Assembly (NCBI GenBank): GCA_018897415.1
Contig: JAHIKR010000377.1
Location: 1 to 6,335, forward strand
Source: Pseudomonadota bacterium
Lineage (GTDB): Bacteria > Desulfobacterota > Desulfobacteria > Desulfobacterales > ETH-SRB1
DNA: 6,335 bases
Direction: 5' to 3'
Part shown: positions 1-6,240 of the stretch, piece after piece
Layout: each line of letters begins with the position of its first letter
Numbering within the stretch: position 1 is the stretch's first letter
The notes under the pieces: model-generated
Database searches by the model: none
What the model saw: only the letters and a program-made list of their open reading frames with translations
What the model was told of the DNA's origin: nothing
Program-made: the position numbers and the translations under genes

Positions 1-800
1 GTTTTAGGAGGGGAGCAGCGTGTAATTACTGCATTTTTCTCAGATGTTCAGGGGTTTACAAGTATCTCCGAATCACTTACACCTCATGAACTGGTCGAAT
101 TATTAAACGAATTCTTAACTGAAATGACTGATATAATTTTAAACAATGAAGGGACTGTGGATAAATTTGAAGGTGATGCTATCATTGCTTTTTTGGAGCG
201 CCCAATTATCTCGAAAATCAAGCCGAAGTGGCCTGCAAATCCTGTATCGAAATGCAAAAAAGACTGGCTGAACTACGCATAAAATGGAAAGAATTAAATA
301 AACCCGAACTCAAGATGCGAATCGGTATTTGCACAGGCCAAGCAGTTGTGGGAAATATGGGCTCAAAAAACCGTATGGACTATACCATGATGGGTGATAC
401 GGTTAATATTGCAGCAAGACTGGAAGGAGTTAATAAAATATACGGAATTTACACGCTGATTAGCGAAACGACTTACAAGGAATCCGGCAATAAAACAATG
501 GCAAGGGAAATTGATTCAATCAATGTTGTGGGAAAAAAAGAGCCGGTAACAATTTATCAGCTTTTAGGTTATCCGGAAGATATTGATGAGCGCATGAATA
601 AGACAATAGATAATTATTCCAACGGCCTTTATGCATACAGAAATCAGGATTGGGAAAAAGCCGGAAGTTTTTTTAAAGCAGCGTTGGAGCTGACACCTGA
701 CGATGGTCCAAGCAAAGTCATGCTTCTCAGGTGTGATGAATATAAAATCAATCCTCCTCCAAAAGATTGGGATGGATCTTTTACCATGAAAACAAAATAA
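1..800 (+). pseudogene. Class III adenylate cyclase, 5'-partial, split by an apparent frameshift
   Basis: This gene would convert ATP to cAMP; it is a class III nucleotidyl cyclase (Guanylate_cyc, PF00211) whose N-terminus lies before the window. Frame 1 (1-282) encodes the first half: FSDVQGFTSIS carries metal-binding Asp at 43-45, and VDKFEGDAIIAF carries the adenine-selecting Lys (163-165) and the second metal Asp (175-177). The rest lies in frame 3 (open from 177, stop at 798-800): MDYTMMGDTVNIAARLE supplies the Thr at 384-386 typical of class IIIb, the transition-state Asn (405-407) and Arg (417-419). The halves join at the T6 run 189-194; one more T would give the family sequence AFFGAPNYLENQAEVA. 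A GKKEPVTIYQLLG segment and a TPR-like tail ending PPPKDWDG follow, as in many CHASE2-linked cyclases. Unrepaired frame 1 stops at 280-282. The GTG at 228 has no convincing ribosome binding site and would give a protein lacking both metal Asp residues, so it is probably not a true start. Identification is secure; functionality is uncertain. Confidence 0.85.
189..195 (+). other. T TTT TTG slippery heptamer at the cyclase frame change
   Basis: In the zero frame of the upstream half the codons are GCT TTT TTG, so 189-195 reads T TTT TTG, matching the X XXY YYZ rule for -1 ribosomal frameshifting. A -1 slip here enters the frame that encodes the second cyclase half. A purine-rich stretch, GAAGGTGAT (168-176), lies upstream but also encodes the conserved EGD motif, so it is not independent evidence of a stimulator. 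Loss of one T from a T7 run would create the same heptamer automatically. A functional recoding site is therefore possible but not favoured. Confidence 0.3.
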
Positions 801-836
801 GAATTTAGGGGGAAAGATAGCGTGGTCCATCCAATC
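765..836 (+). repeat. Imperfect inverted repeat around the cyclase stop codon
   Basis: GATTGGGATGGATC (765-778), inside the last cyclase codons, pairs with GGTCCATCCAATC (824-836) downstream of the stop, giving about 13 pairs with one bulged G and one G-T wobble. The loop is about 45 nt and contains the stop codon. Two alternative pairings overlap it: AAAAGAT/ATCTTTT (761-767 with 776-782), and AGGGG (808-812) with CCCCT (836-840). There is no T-run, so it is not a classical terminator. It may act as a 3' mRNA fold or be chance. Confidence 0.3.
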
Positions 837-874
837 CCCTGAAATAGCTCTTCTGTCGTTTTGACCTTTACTCA

Positions 875-902
875 TTGACAATTGCACTAAATATTGTATA
901 CT
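875..902 (+). promoter_or_regulatory. Sigma-70-type promoter for the ATPase gene
   Basis: A perfect -35 hexamer TTGACA (875-880) is separated by 16 bp from TATACT (897-902), one mismatch from the TATAAT consensus. Transcription would begin near 909, leaving a leader of about 23 nt before the ATG at 932, with GGGAA (915-919) as the probable Shine-Dalgarno. An imperfect direct repeat, ATTGCACTAAAT (881-892) and ACTGCACAAAAT (900-911), 10 of 12 identical and 19 bp apart, overlaps the spacer and -10 region and could be a regulator site. Confidence 0.65.
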
Positions 903-903
903 G

Positions 904-925
904 CACAAAATTACGGGAATTTGTG
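904..925 (+). promoter_or_regulatory. Dyad at the predicted transcription start, candidate operator
   Basis: CACAAAATT (904-912) and AATTTGTG (918-925) form an inverted repeat with one bulged A around ACGGG (913-917). It sits immediately downstream of the -10 hexamer and covers both the predicted start site and the likely Shine-Dalgarno. This position suits a repressor operator. An RNA hairpin is less likely, because much of the left arm would lie at or before the transcription start. Confidence 0.35.
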
Positions 926-931
926 TGATTC

Positions 932-2188
932 ATGATAAAAAATGCGCTTATTGGTCAAAAAGCAGAAAGAGACGCCTTCTTAAAAGGCAATTATGTGCCG
1001 CGAGAAGGAGTACTCTCTGCAAGGGCGGCTCTGGCAAACAGCCTTATTAAGGTTATCATGGGGCCGCGAAGAGCCGGGAAGTCAATTTTTGCCATTCAGA
1101 TGCTTAAAGGCGTTGATTTTGCCTATGTGAATTTTGACGATGAACGGCTGGCGGATACAGATGATTTTGATGAGCTTCTCAAGTCTATTATAGAAGTATA
1201 CGGGGAAACAGGGTATCTCCTTTTTGATGAGATCCAGAATGTCAAAGGCTGGGAGCTTTTCGTGAACAGGTTGCATCGCAGAGGGAAGAATCTGGTTGTA
1301 ACCGGCTCAAATTCAAAACTTCTCAGCAAAGAACTTGCCACCCATCTAACCGGTAGATACATACCATTTCAGGTACTGCCGTTTTCTTTCTCTGAATTTC
1401 TACTTGCCAGGAACTTCGATCTTGATGACACCCTGGACCTGAAGGAACGGCAGGGGTTGTTGCTCAGGAACTTGAGTGACTATCTCTCAACCGGTGGTTA
1501 TCCTGAGATTGTAACCGGAAACCTGGACGGGAAACATTACCTCGCTACCTTGTTCGATAGCATCCTTTTTAAGGATATAGTAAAAAGATACAATGTCCGT
1601 TATGCAAAAAAACTTTATGATCTTGGCCGCTACCTGATAACTAGTCATTCCTCCCTGTTTTCCTATAACAAACTGAAAAATTTACTGGAGATCAGAAGTG
1701 TACACACCGTTGAAAATTATCTTGAGTACCTCAAAGAGGCTTATCTGATTTTCAACCTCGATAGATTCTCCAATAAAGCAAAAGAATCGTTGAGAAGCCC
1801 CAGGAAAGCCTATGCATACGATCTTGGAATAATCAATTCAGTAAAGTTTAAGATTTCCCCGGACATTGGCAGACTCCTGGAAAATCTCGTGGCCATCGAG
1901 TTGCTGAGAAGAGAAAAAGAATTTTATTATTATAAGACTCGTGATGGCAAAGAAGTTGATTTCGCGATAAAAGAGGGCCTGGCAATAGCGCAGTTGATAC
2001 AGGTTTGTTATGAAATAAACGACAAAACCACAAGAAACAGAGAGATAAACTCACTCATCAAGGTGGCGAAAGAAACCGGATGCAATAATCTCATGATCCT
2101 GACCTGGGATTTTGAAGGCAATGAAACGATCAAAGGAAAAGATATTGTTTTTTTACCAATCTGGAAGTGGTTGCTTCCAGCGCCTTAA
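932..2188 (+). CDS. AAA_14/DUF4143 family P-loop ATPase
   Basis: This 418-residue cytoplasmic protein has the two-domain layout of the AAA_14 (PF13173) plus DUF4143 (PF13635) family, whose cellular role is poorly defined. Walker A is GPRRAGKS (44-51), Walker B is YLLFDE (95-100), a sensor-1-like strand is VVTGSNS (122-128), and LTGRY (139-143) follows. A winged-helix-like segment spans about 240-280. The C-terminus (about 295-360) resembles a PD-(D/E)XK nuclease fold, with LLENLVAIELL, then GKEVDF (Asp343), then LIQVCY where active enzymes carry an acidic-x-Lys pair; the missing Lys argues against nuclease activity. Length is normal for the family and both domains look complete. The 932 ATG is supported by the promoter at 875-902, and the nearest upstream in-frame codon after a possible GTG (923) is a stop. 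It has its own promoter and separates the cyclase from the FecR operon, which suggests an independently acquired accessory gene. Substrate unknown. Confidence 0.9.
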   Translation: MIKNALIGQKAERDAFLKGNYVPREGVLSARAALANSLIKVIMGPRRAGKSIFAIQMLKGVDFAYVNFDDERLADTDDFDELLKSIIEVYGETGYLLFDEIQNVKGWELFVNRLHRRGKNLVVTGSNSKLLSKELATHLTGRYIPFQVLPFSFSEFLLARNFDLDDTLDLKERQGLLLRNLSDYLSTGGYPEIVTGNLDGKHYLATLFDSILFKDIVKRYNVRYAKKLYDLGRYLITSHSSLFSYNKLKNLLEIRSVHTVENYLEYLKEAYLIFNLDRFSNKAKESLRSPRKAYAYDLGIINSVKFKISPDIGRLLENLVAIELLRREKEFYYYKTRDGKEVDFAIKEGLAIAQLIQVCYEINDKTTRNREINSLIKVAKETGCNNLMILTWDFEGNETIKGKDIVFLPIWKWLLPAP

Positions 2189-2212
2189 ACAGTTGGCATA
2201 TGCGGTTAATTG

Positions 2213-2240
2213 AACAGGTGCGAGGAGCCTCCTGTTTTAT
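2213..2240 (+). terminator. Candidate intrinsic terminator after the ATPase gene
   Basis: AACAGG (2213-2218) pairs with CCTGTT (2231-2236), giving a 6-bp stem with a 12-nt loop, followed by the short T-rich tail TTAT. It lies 25 nt after the ATPase stop and 42 nt before the FecR start, as expected for separate transcription units. The short stem and weak T tract keep this moderate. Confidence 0.45.
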
Positions 2241-2281
2241 GGCGGTTCGTGAATTAGGAATGAGGATGGAATAAGCTTAAA

Positions 2282-3016
2282 ATGAAAAAACTATTTAAAG
2301 TAAATATATGTCTACTTATATATTTGTCTCTAGTTTCTTTTCCATCATTTGCGGATGCTGGCCGGCAAGCTGAAGGCACTATAGCCTTTATGATCGGAGA
2401 CGTATTTGTATCTCCCACCGGAAAGGTTTGGGTTGATGCTGATTTTGACATGAAAGTATATAAGGGCGATTGGATCAAGACAGGAGCGGAATCGCGCTGT
2501 GAAATTACACTTGAAGACGGATCTATACTCAGGATGGAAGAAAATTCCCTCCAATGTTTTGAAAAAGTTAAAACAACCAGTGGTTCAAGAAAATCTTCCA
2601 TATTACTTTCAGCCGGTAAAATCTGGTTAAATGCCGGTAAAATCGTTTCAAAAAATGATAGTTTTCAGGTTCGAACGGATAAAGCAGTATGTGCGATACG
2701 AGGGACACAATTCAGGGTTGATACGGGCAGCAACCACACACGGATTAGTGTTTACAGTGGCGAAGTGACAACATGGAGCGCTTTATTTGACAGGGCAGAA
2801 TATAAAGATGCCGCTATATCGAAACCTTATCCTGTAGCTGGACCGGATCCCGTATCCATGGAAAAGTGGGTAGAAATTGTAAAAGCCTTTCAGCAGATCA
2901 CAATAGATGCCAAAGGACGATATAAAAAGCAGGATCTGGACACTAAGAGTCTCTCGGAAGATACCTGGGTAATCTGGAATATGACCCGCGACGAACTAAC
3001 CGGTATCCATCCGTAA
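2282..3016 (+). CDS. Secreted FecR-domain protein
   Basis: This 244-residue protein is probably periplasmic. A Lys-rich start and hydrophobic core (residues 9-21) precede a likely signal peptidase site after SFADA (about residue 26). The FecR domain (PF04773) follows: an N-terminal strand region EGTIAFMIGDVFV, then YKGDWIKTG (60-68), EITLEDGSILRM (74-85), SAGKIWLNAGK (110-120) and the diagnostic FQVRTDKAVCAIRGTQFRV (128-146), then ISVYSGEV (155-162). The C-terminal SMEKWVEIVKAFQQITI segment is a predicted helix-like tail. Unlike classic FecR there is no membrane helix or cytoplasmic anti-sigma region, and no sigma factor or TonB receptor gene lies nearby, so iron regulation should not be assumed. 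FecR domains of this secreted type are thought to act as periplasmic sensing or ligand-binding modules. GAGGATGGA (2262-2270) is the ribosome binding site. It is first in an operon with the CHASE2 and SpoIID genes; no clear promoter is visible in the 93-nt gap before it. Confidence 0.88.
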   Translation: MKKLFKVNICLLIYLSLVSFPSFADAGRQAEGTIAFMIGDVFVSPTGKVWVDADFDMKVYKGDWIKTGAESRCEITLEDGSILRMEENSLQCFEKVKTTSGSRKSSILLSAGKIWLNAGKIVSKNDSFQVRTDKAVCAIRGTQFRVDTGSNHTRISVYSGEVTTWSALFDRAEYKDAAISKPYPVAGPDPVSMEKWVEIVKAFQQITIDAKGRYKKQDLDTKSLSEDTWVIWNMTRDELTGIHP

Positions 3017-3036
3017 ATGACCGGCAAAAGGATGGG
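3006..3036 (+). promoter_or_regulatory. Hairpin covering the CHASE2 gene's Shine-Dalgarno
   Basis: CCATCC (3007-3012), within the last FecR codons, is complementary to GGATGG (3030-3035), which is part of the ribosome binding site AGGATGGGGA (3029-3038) of the gene starting at 3043. A T-G pair (3006/3036) extends the stem to 7 bp, with a 17-nt loop containing the FecR stop codon. Ribosomes finishing FecR would melt the left arm, so the fold could couple translation of the two genes. This is a sequence-based inference only. Confidence 0.35.
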
Positions 3037-3042
3037 GAATAA

Positions 3043-4470
3043 ATGGTGAAATCTCACCATCCAGCATACAGAAAATATATCGTTATTTTTCCCCTTGCCA
3101 TTGTGGGATTTTCCATTCTCTTTATTTGCATCCTGCTTAAAGGAATTGCCGCCAATATACTCACACAAATAGACAACACCCTTTATTCTCAGTTTTTATT
3201 AATCCGTGAGCGGTTCAACGAGGATAAAAAGTCCATTCAAAGCAATGTCGTTATAGTCGGGATCGATGATAGAACGTTAAACAATCTCGGCGCTTATAAT
3301 CCTTCCAACTATCGAAGATATCACATAGATCTGCTTGCAAATATACTTAAAGGCAAACCAGCCGCTGTGGCTTACGATATCCTTTTCGGCGATCCCCACG
3401 ATGATCTGGATGTGGACAGGCGGTTTTCTGAGATTATGAAAAAAGGACCGGTCTTTTCGGTTGTTTTCGGGTCTGCTTATGATCGCTCAAAGCAGATGTT
3501 CAAACCGCTTGTCGATAATATCTCCGGCAAACAGGATATGAAATTTGTAAGCGAAAACGGTTTTGAATCAATGGTTCCTTTTGTGCTTTCTTCTTTGAAA
3601 GGTATGGGCCTTGCCAATGCATATCCGGATAATGATGGAGTGTTAAGGAAAATGCCGATCCTTTTCAAAGTGCAGGACAGGCTCTATCCGACAATATCGC
3701 TTGAGATATTTAGAAACATAAATAATATCCCGCGATCTAAAATCAGGGTTGAAAACAACAGGGTAATAACCGGCAAGACAACAATTCCTGTTGATAAATA
3801 TTGCAGAGCGTATGTAAATATCGACAATACATACAAAATAAGAGAAATATCATTTTATGATGTCTGGGCTGGTCGCGTGCCCGGTCGTTTTTTTAATGAT
3901 AAAATTGTATTTATTGCCGCAACGGCTACAGGCCTTGGGGATAACAAACTGGTCCCGTTATACGGATATATTAGTGGCGTTAAGATTCATGCCAATCTGT
4001 TTCTGAATATGGCCCATAATAATTTCATTAATGAAGTTGCGGGAACCTCTTATTATCTTCTAATACTTGTTACTTCTTTTTTTTATACATACCTGTTTTA
4101 TTCCCGCCACGAATTATCGCTCTTAAAAAGGGTGGTTGGTTATGTCTCCAGTGTGTCACTTGTTACCAGTTTCGGCAATACGCTTCTTAAGGCGCCATTT
4201 ATTAAACGCCCTTATAACTTATTCAAATCCATGCGTGACAGAAGCTACAGTTTAAGAATATTTTTTCTTTTGTTTTCTGAAACGCGACAGCGTATTGCGC
4301 CTGTCCTTTTACAGCTTATATTTCTGTATGCAGCCCTTTTTTTAATTTTCTATTATTTCAACATCCTCATTAAACCATTTACCATTATGATACAATTGGT
4401 TATCTCTTATATAATTGTTTCAGAATTCAAAAGGATAGATTTCAGCAAAATATCACCTGTGGAAAAATGA
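3043..4470 (+). CDS. CHASE2-domain membrane sensor without an output domain
   Basis: This 475-residue inner-membrane protein carries an N-terminal transmembrane helix (about 13-33), a large extracytoplasmic CHASE2 domain (PF05226, about 40-330) and three later hydrophobic helices (about 337-353, 419-437 and 441-459). CHASE2 landmarks include VVIVGIDDRTLNNLG (69-83), AVAYDILFGDP (108-118), GLANAYPDNDGVLRKMPIL (189-207), FFNDKIVFIAATATGLGD (283-300) and GVKIHANLF (312-320). CHASE2 proteins normally continue into a cyclase, kinase or other output domain after three closely spaced helices. Here the protein ends 16 residues after the last helix with EFKRIDFSKISPVEK, which resembles the juxtamembrane linker of CHASE2-cyclases. 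The segment 355-417 between the first and second late helices is about 63 residues, far longer than the usual short loop. It follows the FecR gene by 26 nt with a strong ribosome binding site, and its stop overlaps the next start. It could pass a signal to a separate partner or be a truncated receptor. Confidence 0.88.
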   Translation: MVKSHHPAYRKYIVIFPLAIVGFSILFICILLKGIAANILTQIDNTLYSQFLLIRERFNEDKKSIQSNVVIVGIDDRTLNNLGAYNPSNYRRYHIDLLANILKGKPAAVAYDILFGDPHDDLDVDRRFSEIMKKGPVFSVVFGSAYDRSKQMFKPLVDNISGKQDMKFVSENGFESMVPFVLSSLKGMGLANAYPDNDGVLRKMPILFKVQDRLYPTISLEIFRNINNIPRSKIRVENNRVITGKTTIPVDKYCRAYVNIDNTYKIREISFYDVWAGRVPGRFFNDKIVFIAATATGLGDNKLVPLYGYISGVKIHANLFLNMAHNNFINEVAGTSYYLLILVTSFFYTYLFYSRHELSLLKRVVGYVSSVSLVTSFGNTLLKAPFIKRPYNLFKSMRDRSYSLRIFFLLFSETRQRIAPVLLQLIFLYAALFLIFYYFNILIKPFTIMIQLVISYIIVSEFKRIDFSKISPVEK

Positions 4471-6044
4471 CCTTGTTACGAAAACCAGCTTTAAACCTTT
4501 TTCTTGGCCTCTTATGCCTGTTTTTTCTTTGCATGGAAAAAGCAGCTGTCGGCGCATACAATGATGCTCAAGGTTTCAAGACAGCTGCCGAATTCTTGAA
4601 CAGGGGAATGTATCTGGAAGCTGTTGGCACATACCAGGAAATTGCCGTCTATTCGGATAATTTCAATAACAGAGCGCAAGCTTTGTTGTTTATGGGAACT
4701 ACATACAGCCTTTATCTTGATCAGTATGATGCTGCCTTAAAAGAATTCGAAAATGTCATGAAAGTTTATCCGGGCAGTCCGGCAGCAGAGGATGCTCTGC
4801 TTAACAGCGGAATGGTCTTATATGAAAAGGGTGAATTTAAAAAAGCTTATGAGTTTTTTAAACAATACATGGCAAAATATCCCAATGGTATGCGCATACA
4901 ATCTGCAGAAGTATGGGCTGACAGCTCTAAGTCCCAGACAGATACAGTTAAGACTGAAACACCTCCTGTGTATAAAACCCATATTGCAGATACAACTATA
5001 AGAGTTTTGATTAAAGAAAGAGCAGAAAAAATAACGGTCAATTCAGAGAAAAACATCACTGTTTCCGGCTCATTCTCAGGAAAAAGAGTTTATTACGGAT
5101 CAGGACCTGTAACTTTTACAAAAAAAGAAAATTGTATTGTTGTAAATGGGCGGAAATCAAACAGCGAGCTGTGCCGGGTAGAGTCTGACGGAACAACCGT
5201 CACGCTGGATAGCCGCCGCTGCCGGGGGTTTTTTACAATTTCGACTGATTCGGAAGGGCTTTGCGCGATTAATCATATTCCGGTCGAAGAATACCTCTAC
5301 GGTGTCGTGCCAAAAGAAATGCCTTACAACTGGGCAAAAGAAGCTCTGATGGCTCAGGCGGTAGCTGCCAGAACCTATGCTCTTTATATTAAAGATAAAA
5401 GCGCTGACAAACATTATGATGTTGAGGCAACTACTGCTTCACAGGTTTATGGAGGCTATGACGTAGAAACTCCGGAGTCCAACCTGGCAGTTGATGAGAC
5501 ACGTGGTCAGGTAATCACCTATGATGGAAGGCTTATTGTTGCCTATTTTCATTCAAACAGCGGCGGCCATACCGAGGATTCAAAAAATGTCTGGACCGCT
5601 GATTTGCCGTATCTTAAAGGGATTTCTGACAGTTTTAGCGCAAATATTCCAAATGGTGAATGGAGCTTTTTTGTTTCATATAATGATATGCAAAATCGTT
5701 TGAACAAGTACGGCCTGAACATAGGAAAGATAAAAAAACTGAATCCTGCCGGCGAATCTCGGTCAGGCCGTACCCTGAAAGTCATAGTTGTTTCGGATAA
5801 GGGAACATCCGAACTTACAAGCAATAATTTCAGGATCAAGATTGGGGCGACAAGCTTGAAAAGCGCCCTTTTTCAAATCAAACCGGATGCCCATGGCGTC
5901 CGTTTAAAAGGAAAGGGTTATGGCCATGGAGTCGGTATGAGTCAATGGGGCGCCAATATGATGGCCCAAAAAGGGTTCGATTATCAGGATATTTTAAGAC
6001 ATTATTATCAATCTGTTAAAATAGTGGCTCTGAGCAGCCAATGA
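4467..6044 (+). CDS. Secreted TPR and SpoIID/LytB-domain protein
   Basis: This 525-residue protein is probably exported: a hydrophobic signal segment (about 7-22) ends near AAVGA (residue 30), with no convincing lipobox. Residues 38-140 form about three TPR-like helical repeats (NRGMYLEAVGTYQEI, LDQYDAALKEFENVMKVYPGS, YEKGEFKKAYEFFKQYMAKYP), followed by a polar linker (about 150-172). The SpoIID/LytB domain (PF08486) occupies about 175-520, with IPVEEYLYGVVPKEMP (271-286), where Glu284 aligns with the catalytic Glu of SpoIID; WAKEALMAQAVAARTYAL (289-306); FHSNSGGHTEDSKNVW (361-376); and GYGHGVGMSQWGA (484-496). SpoIID is a lytic transglycosylase acting on stem-peptide-free glycan during Firmicutes engulfment; homologues in non-spore-formers probably remodel or bind peptidoglycan, so a sporulation role is not implied. 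The start overlaps the CHASE2 stop as ATGA (4467-4470), indicating translational coupling. The stop TGA is followed directly by an in-frame TAA (6045-6047). The TPR region suggests a protein partner in the periplasm. Confidence 0.9.
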   Translation: MTLLRKPALNLFLGLLCLFFLCMEKAAVGAYNDAQGFKTAAEFLNRGMYLEAVGTYQEIAVYSDNFNNRAQALLFMGTTYSLYLDQYDAALKEFENVMKVYPGSPAAEDALLNSGMVLYEKGEFKKAYEFFKQYMAKYPNGMRIQSAEVWADSSKSQTDTVKTETPPVYKTHIADTTIRVLIKERAEKITVNSEKNITVSGSFSGKRVYYGSGPVTFTKKENCIVVNGRKSNSELCRVESDGTTVTLDSRRCRGFFTISTDSEGLCAINHIPVEEYLYGVVPKEMPYNWAKEALMAQAVAARTYALYIKDKSADKHYDVEATTASQVYGGYDVETPESNLAVDETRGQVITYDGRLIVAYFHSNSGGHTEDSKNVWTADLPYLKGISDSFSANIPNGEWSFFVSYNDMQNRLNKYGLNIGKIKKLNPAGESRSGRTLKVIVVSDKGTSELTSNNFRIKIGATSLKSALFQIKPDAHGVRLKGKGYGHGVGMSQWGANMMAQKGFDYQDILRHYYQSVKIVALSSQ

Positions 6045-6240
6045 TAATGGTTTTGTAATAGCGGATTCTTATCTCCAAACATTTGATGGCGAAATGTACC
6101 AACATTTTCCTTCAACGATTACGACATCGCATAGCTGAGATTCAATCAACAGTGGTTTCGGAAAAACAGACGGTGGTAACTATTTGCCTGCTTAAAAAAG
6201 AAGCTTGCATTTTCAAACCCACTGTTTTGTTTTGCAAGAT
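6045..6240 (+). other. AT-rich intergenic region with inverted repeats
   Basis: No convincing gene was found on either strand between the SpoIID gene and the ATPase fragment. A small hairpin, ACATTT/AAATGT (6079-6084 with 6092-6097, 7-nt loop), lies 35 nt after the stop but has no T tail. Near the right end CTTGCA (6204-6209) is complementary to TGCAAG (6233-6238). The most marked structure is the AACAGTGG/CCACTGTT repeat listed separately. An open frame (6086-6244, 52 residues) has no ribosome binding site or recognisable domain. Confidence 0.5.
6148..6226 (+). repeat. Interrupted inverted repeat followed by a T-rich run
   Basis: AACAGTGGTTT (6148-6158) and AAACCCACTGTT (6215-6226) are complementary over 11 bp, with one extra C in the right arm; the outer 8 bp, AACAGTGG/CCACTGTT, are perfect. 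The arms enclose about 56 nt and the right arm is followed by TTGTTTT (6227-6233). The long loop makes a classical terminator unlikely. It could be a long-stem 3' structure of the operon mRNA, a small element remnant or a regulator site for the fragment at 6241. Confidence 0.35.

Noticed and set aside
228..800. A free-standing 190-codon gene starting at GTG 228
   Set aside because: No ribosome binding site precedes 228, the frame is open from 177 with cyclase sequence, and the upstream metal-binding half is present in frame 1; it is the second half of a frameshifted cyclase.
564..908. Minus-strand open frame of 114 codons
   Set aside because: It runs opposite the cyclase C-terminus and the ATPase promoter and shows no recognisable domain.
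2189..2281. A promoter for the FecR operon
   Set aside because: TTGAAC (2210-2215) and TTTTAT (2235-2240) are 19 bp apart and overlap the terminator hairpin; no sigma-54 site was seen, so no promoter is called.
2254..2601. Minus-strand open frame of 115 codons opposite the FecR gene
   Set aside because: It is antisense to a strongly supported signal peptide and FecR domain and has no family features.
2612..2644. 12-bp exact direct repeat GCCGGTAAAATC, 21 nt apart, in the FecR gene
   Set aside because: It encodes AGKI twice in the SAGKIWLNAGK segment, a normal feature of this FecR type, so it is most likely explained by coding constraint.
2282..3016. FecR as an iron-citrate anti-sigma regulator
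   Set aside because: The protein has a signal peptide but no membrane helix or cytoplasmic anti-sigma region, and no sigma factor or TonB-dependent receptor gene is adjacent.
5549..5839. Minus-strand open frame of 96 codons opposite the SpoIID gene
   Set aside because: It is antisense to conserved SpoIID motifs and has no recognisable domain.
4467..6044. Evidence that the organism forms endospores
   Set aside because: SpoIID/LytB domains occur widely in non-sporulating bacteria, and no other sporulation gene is in the window.
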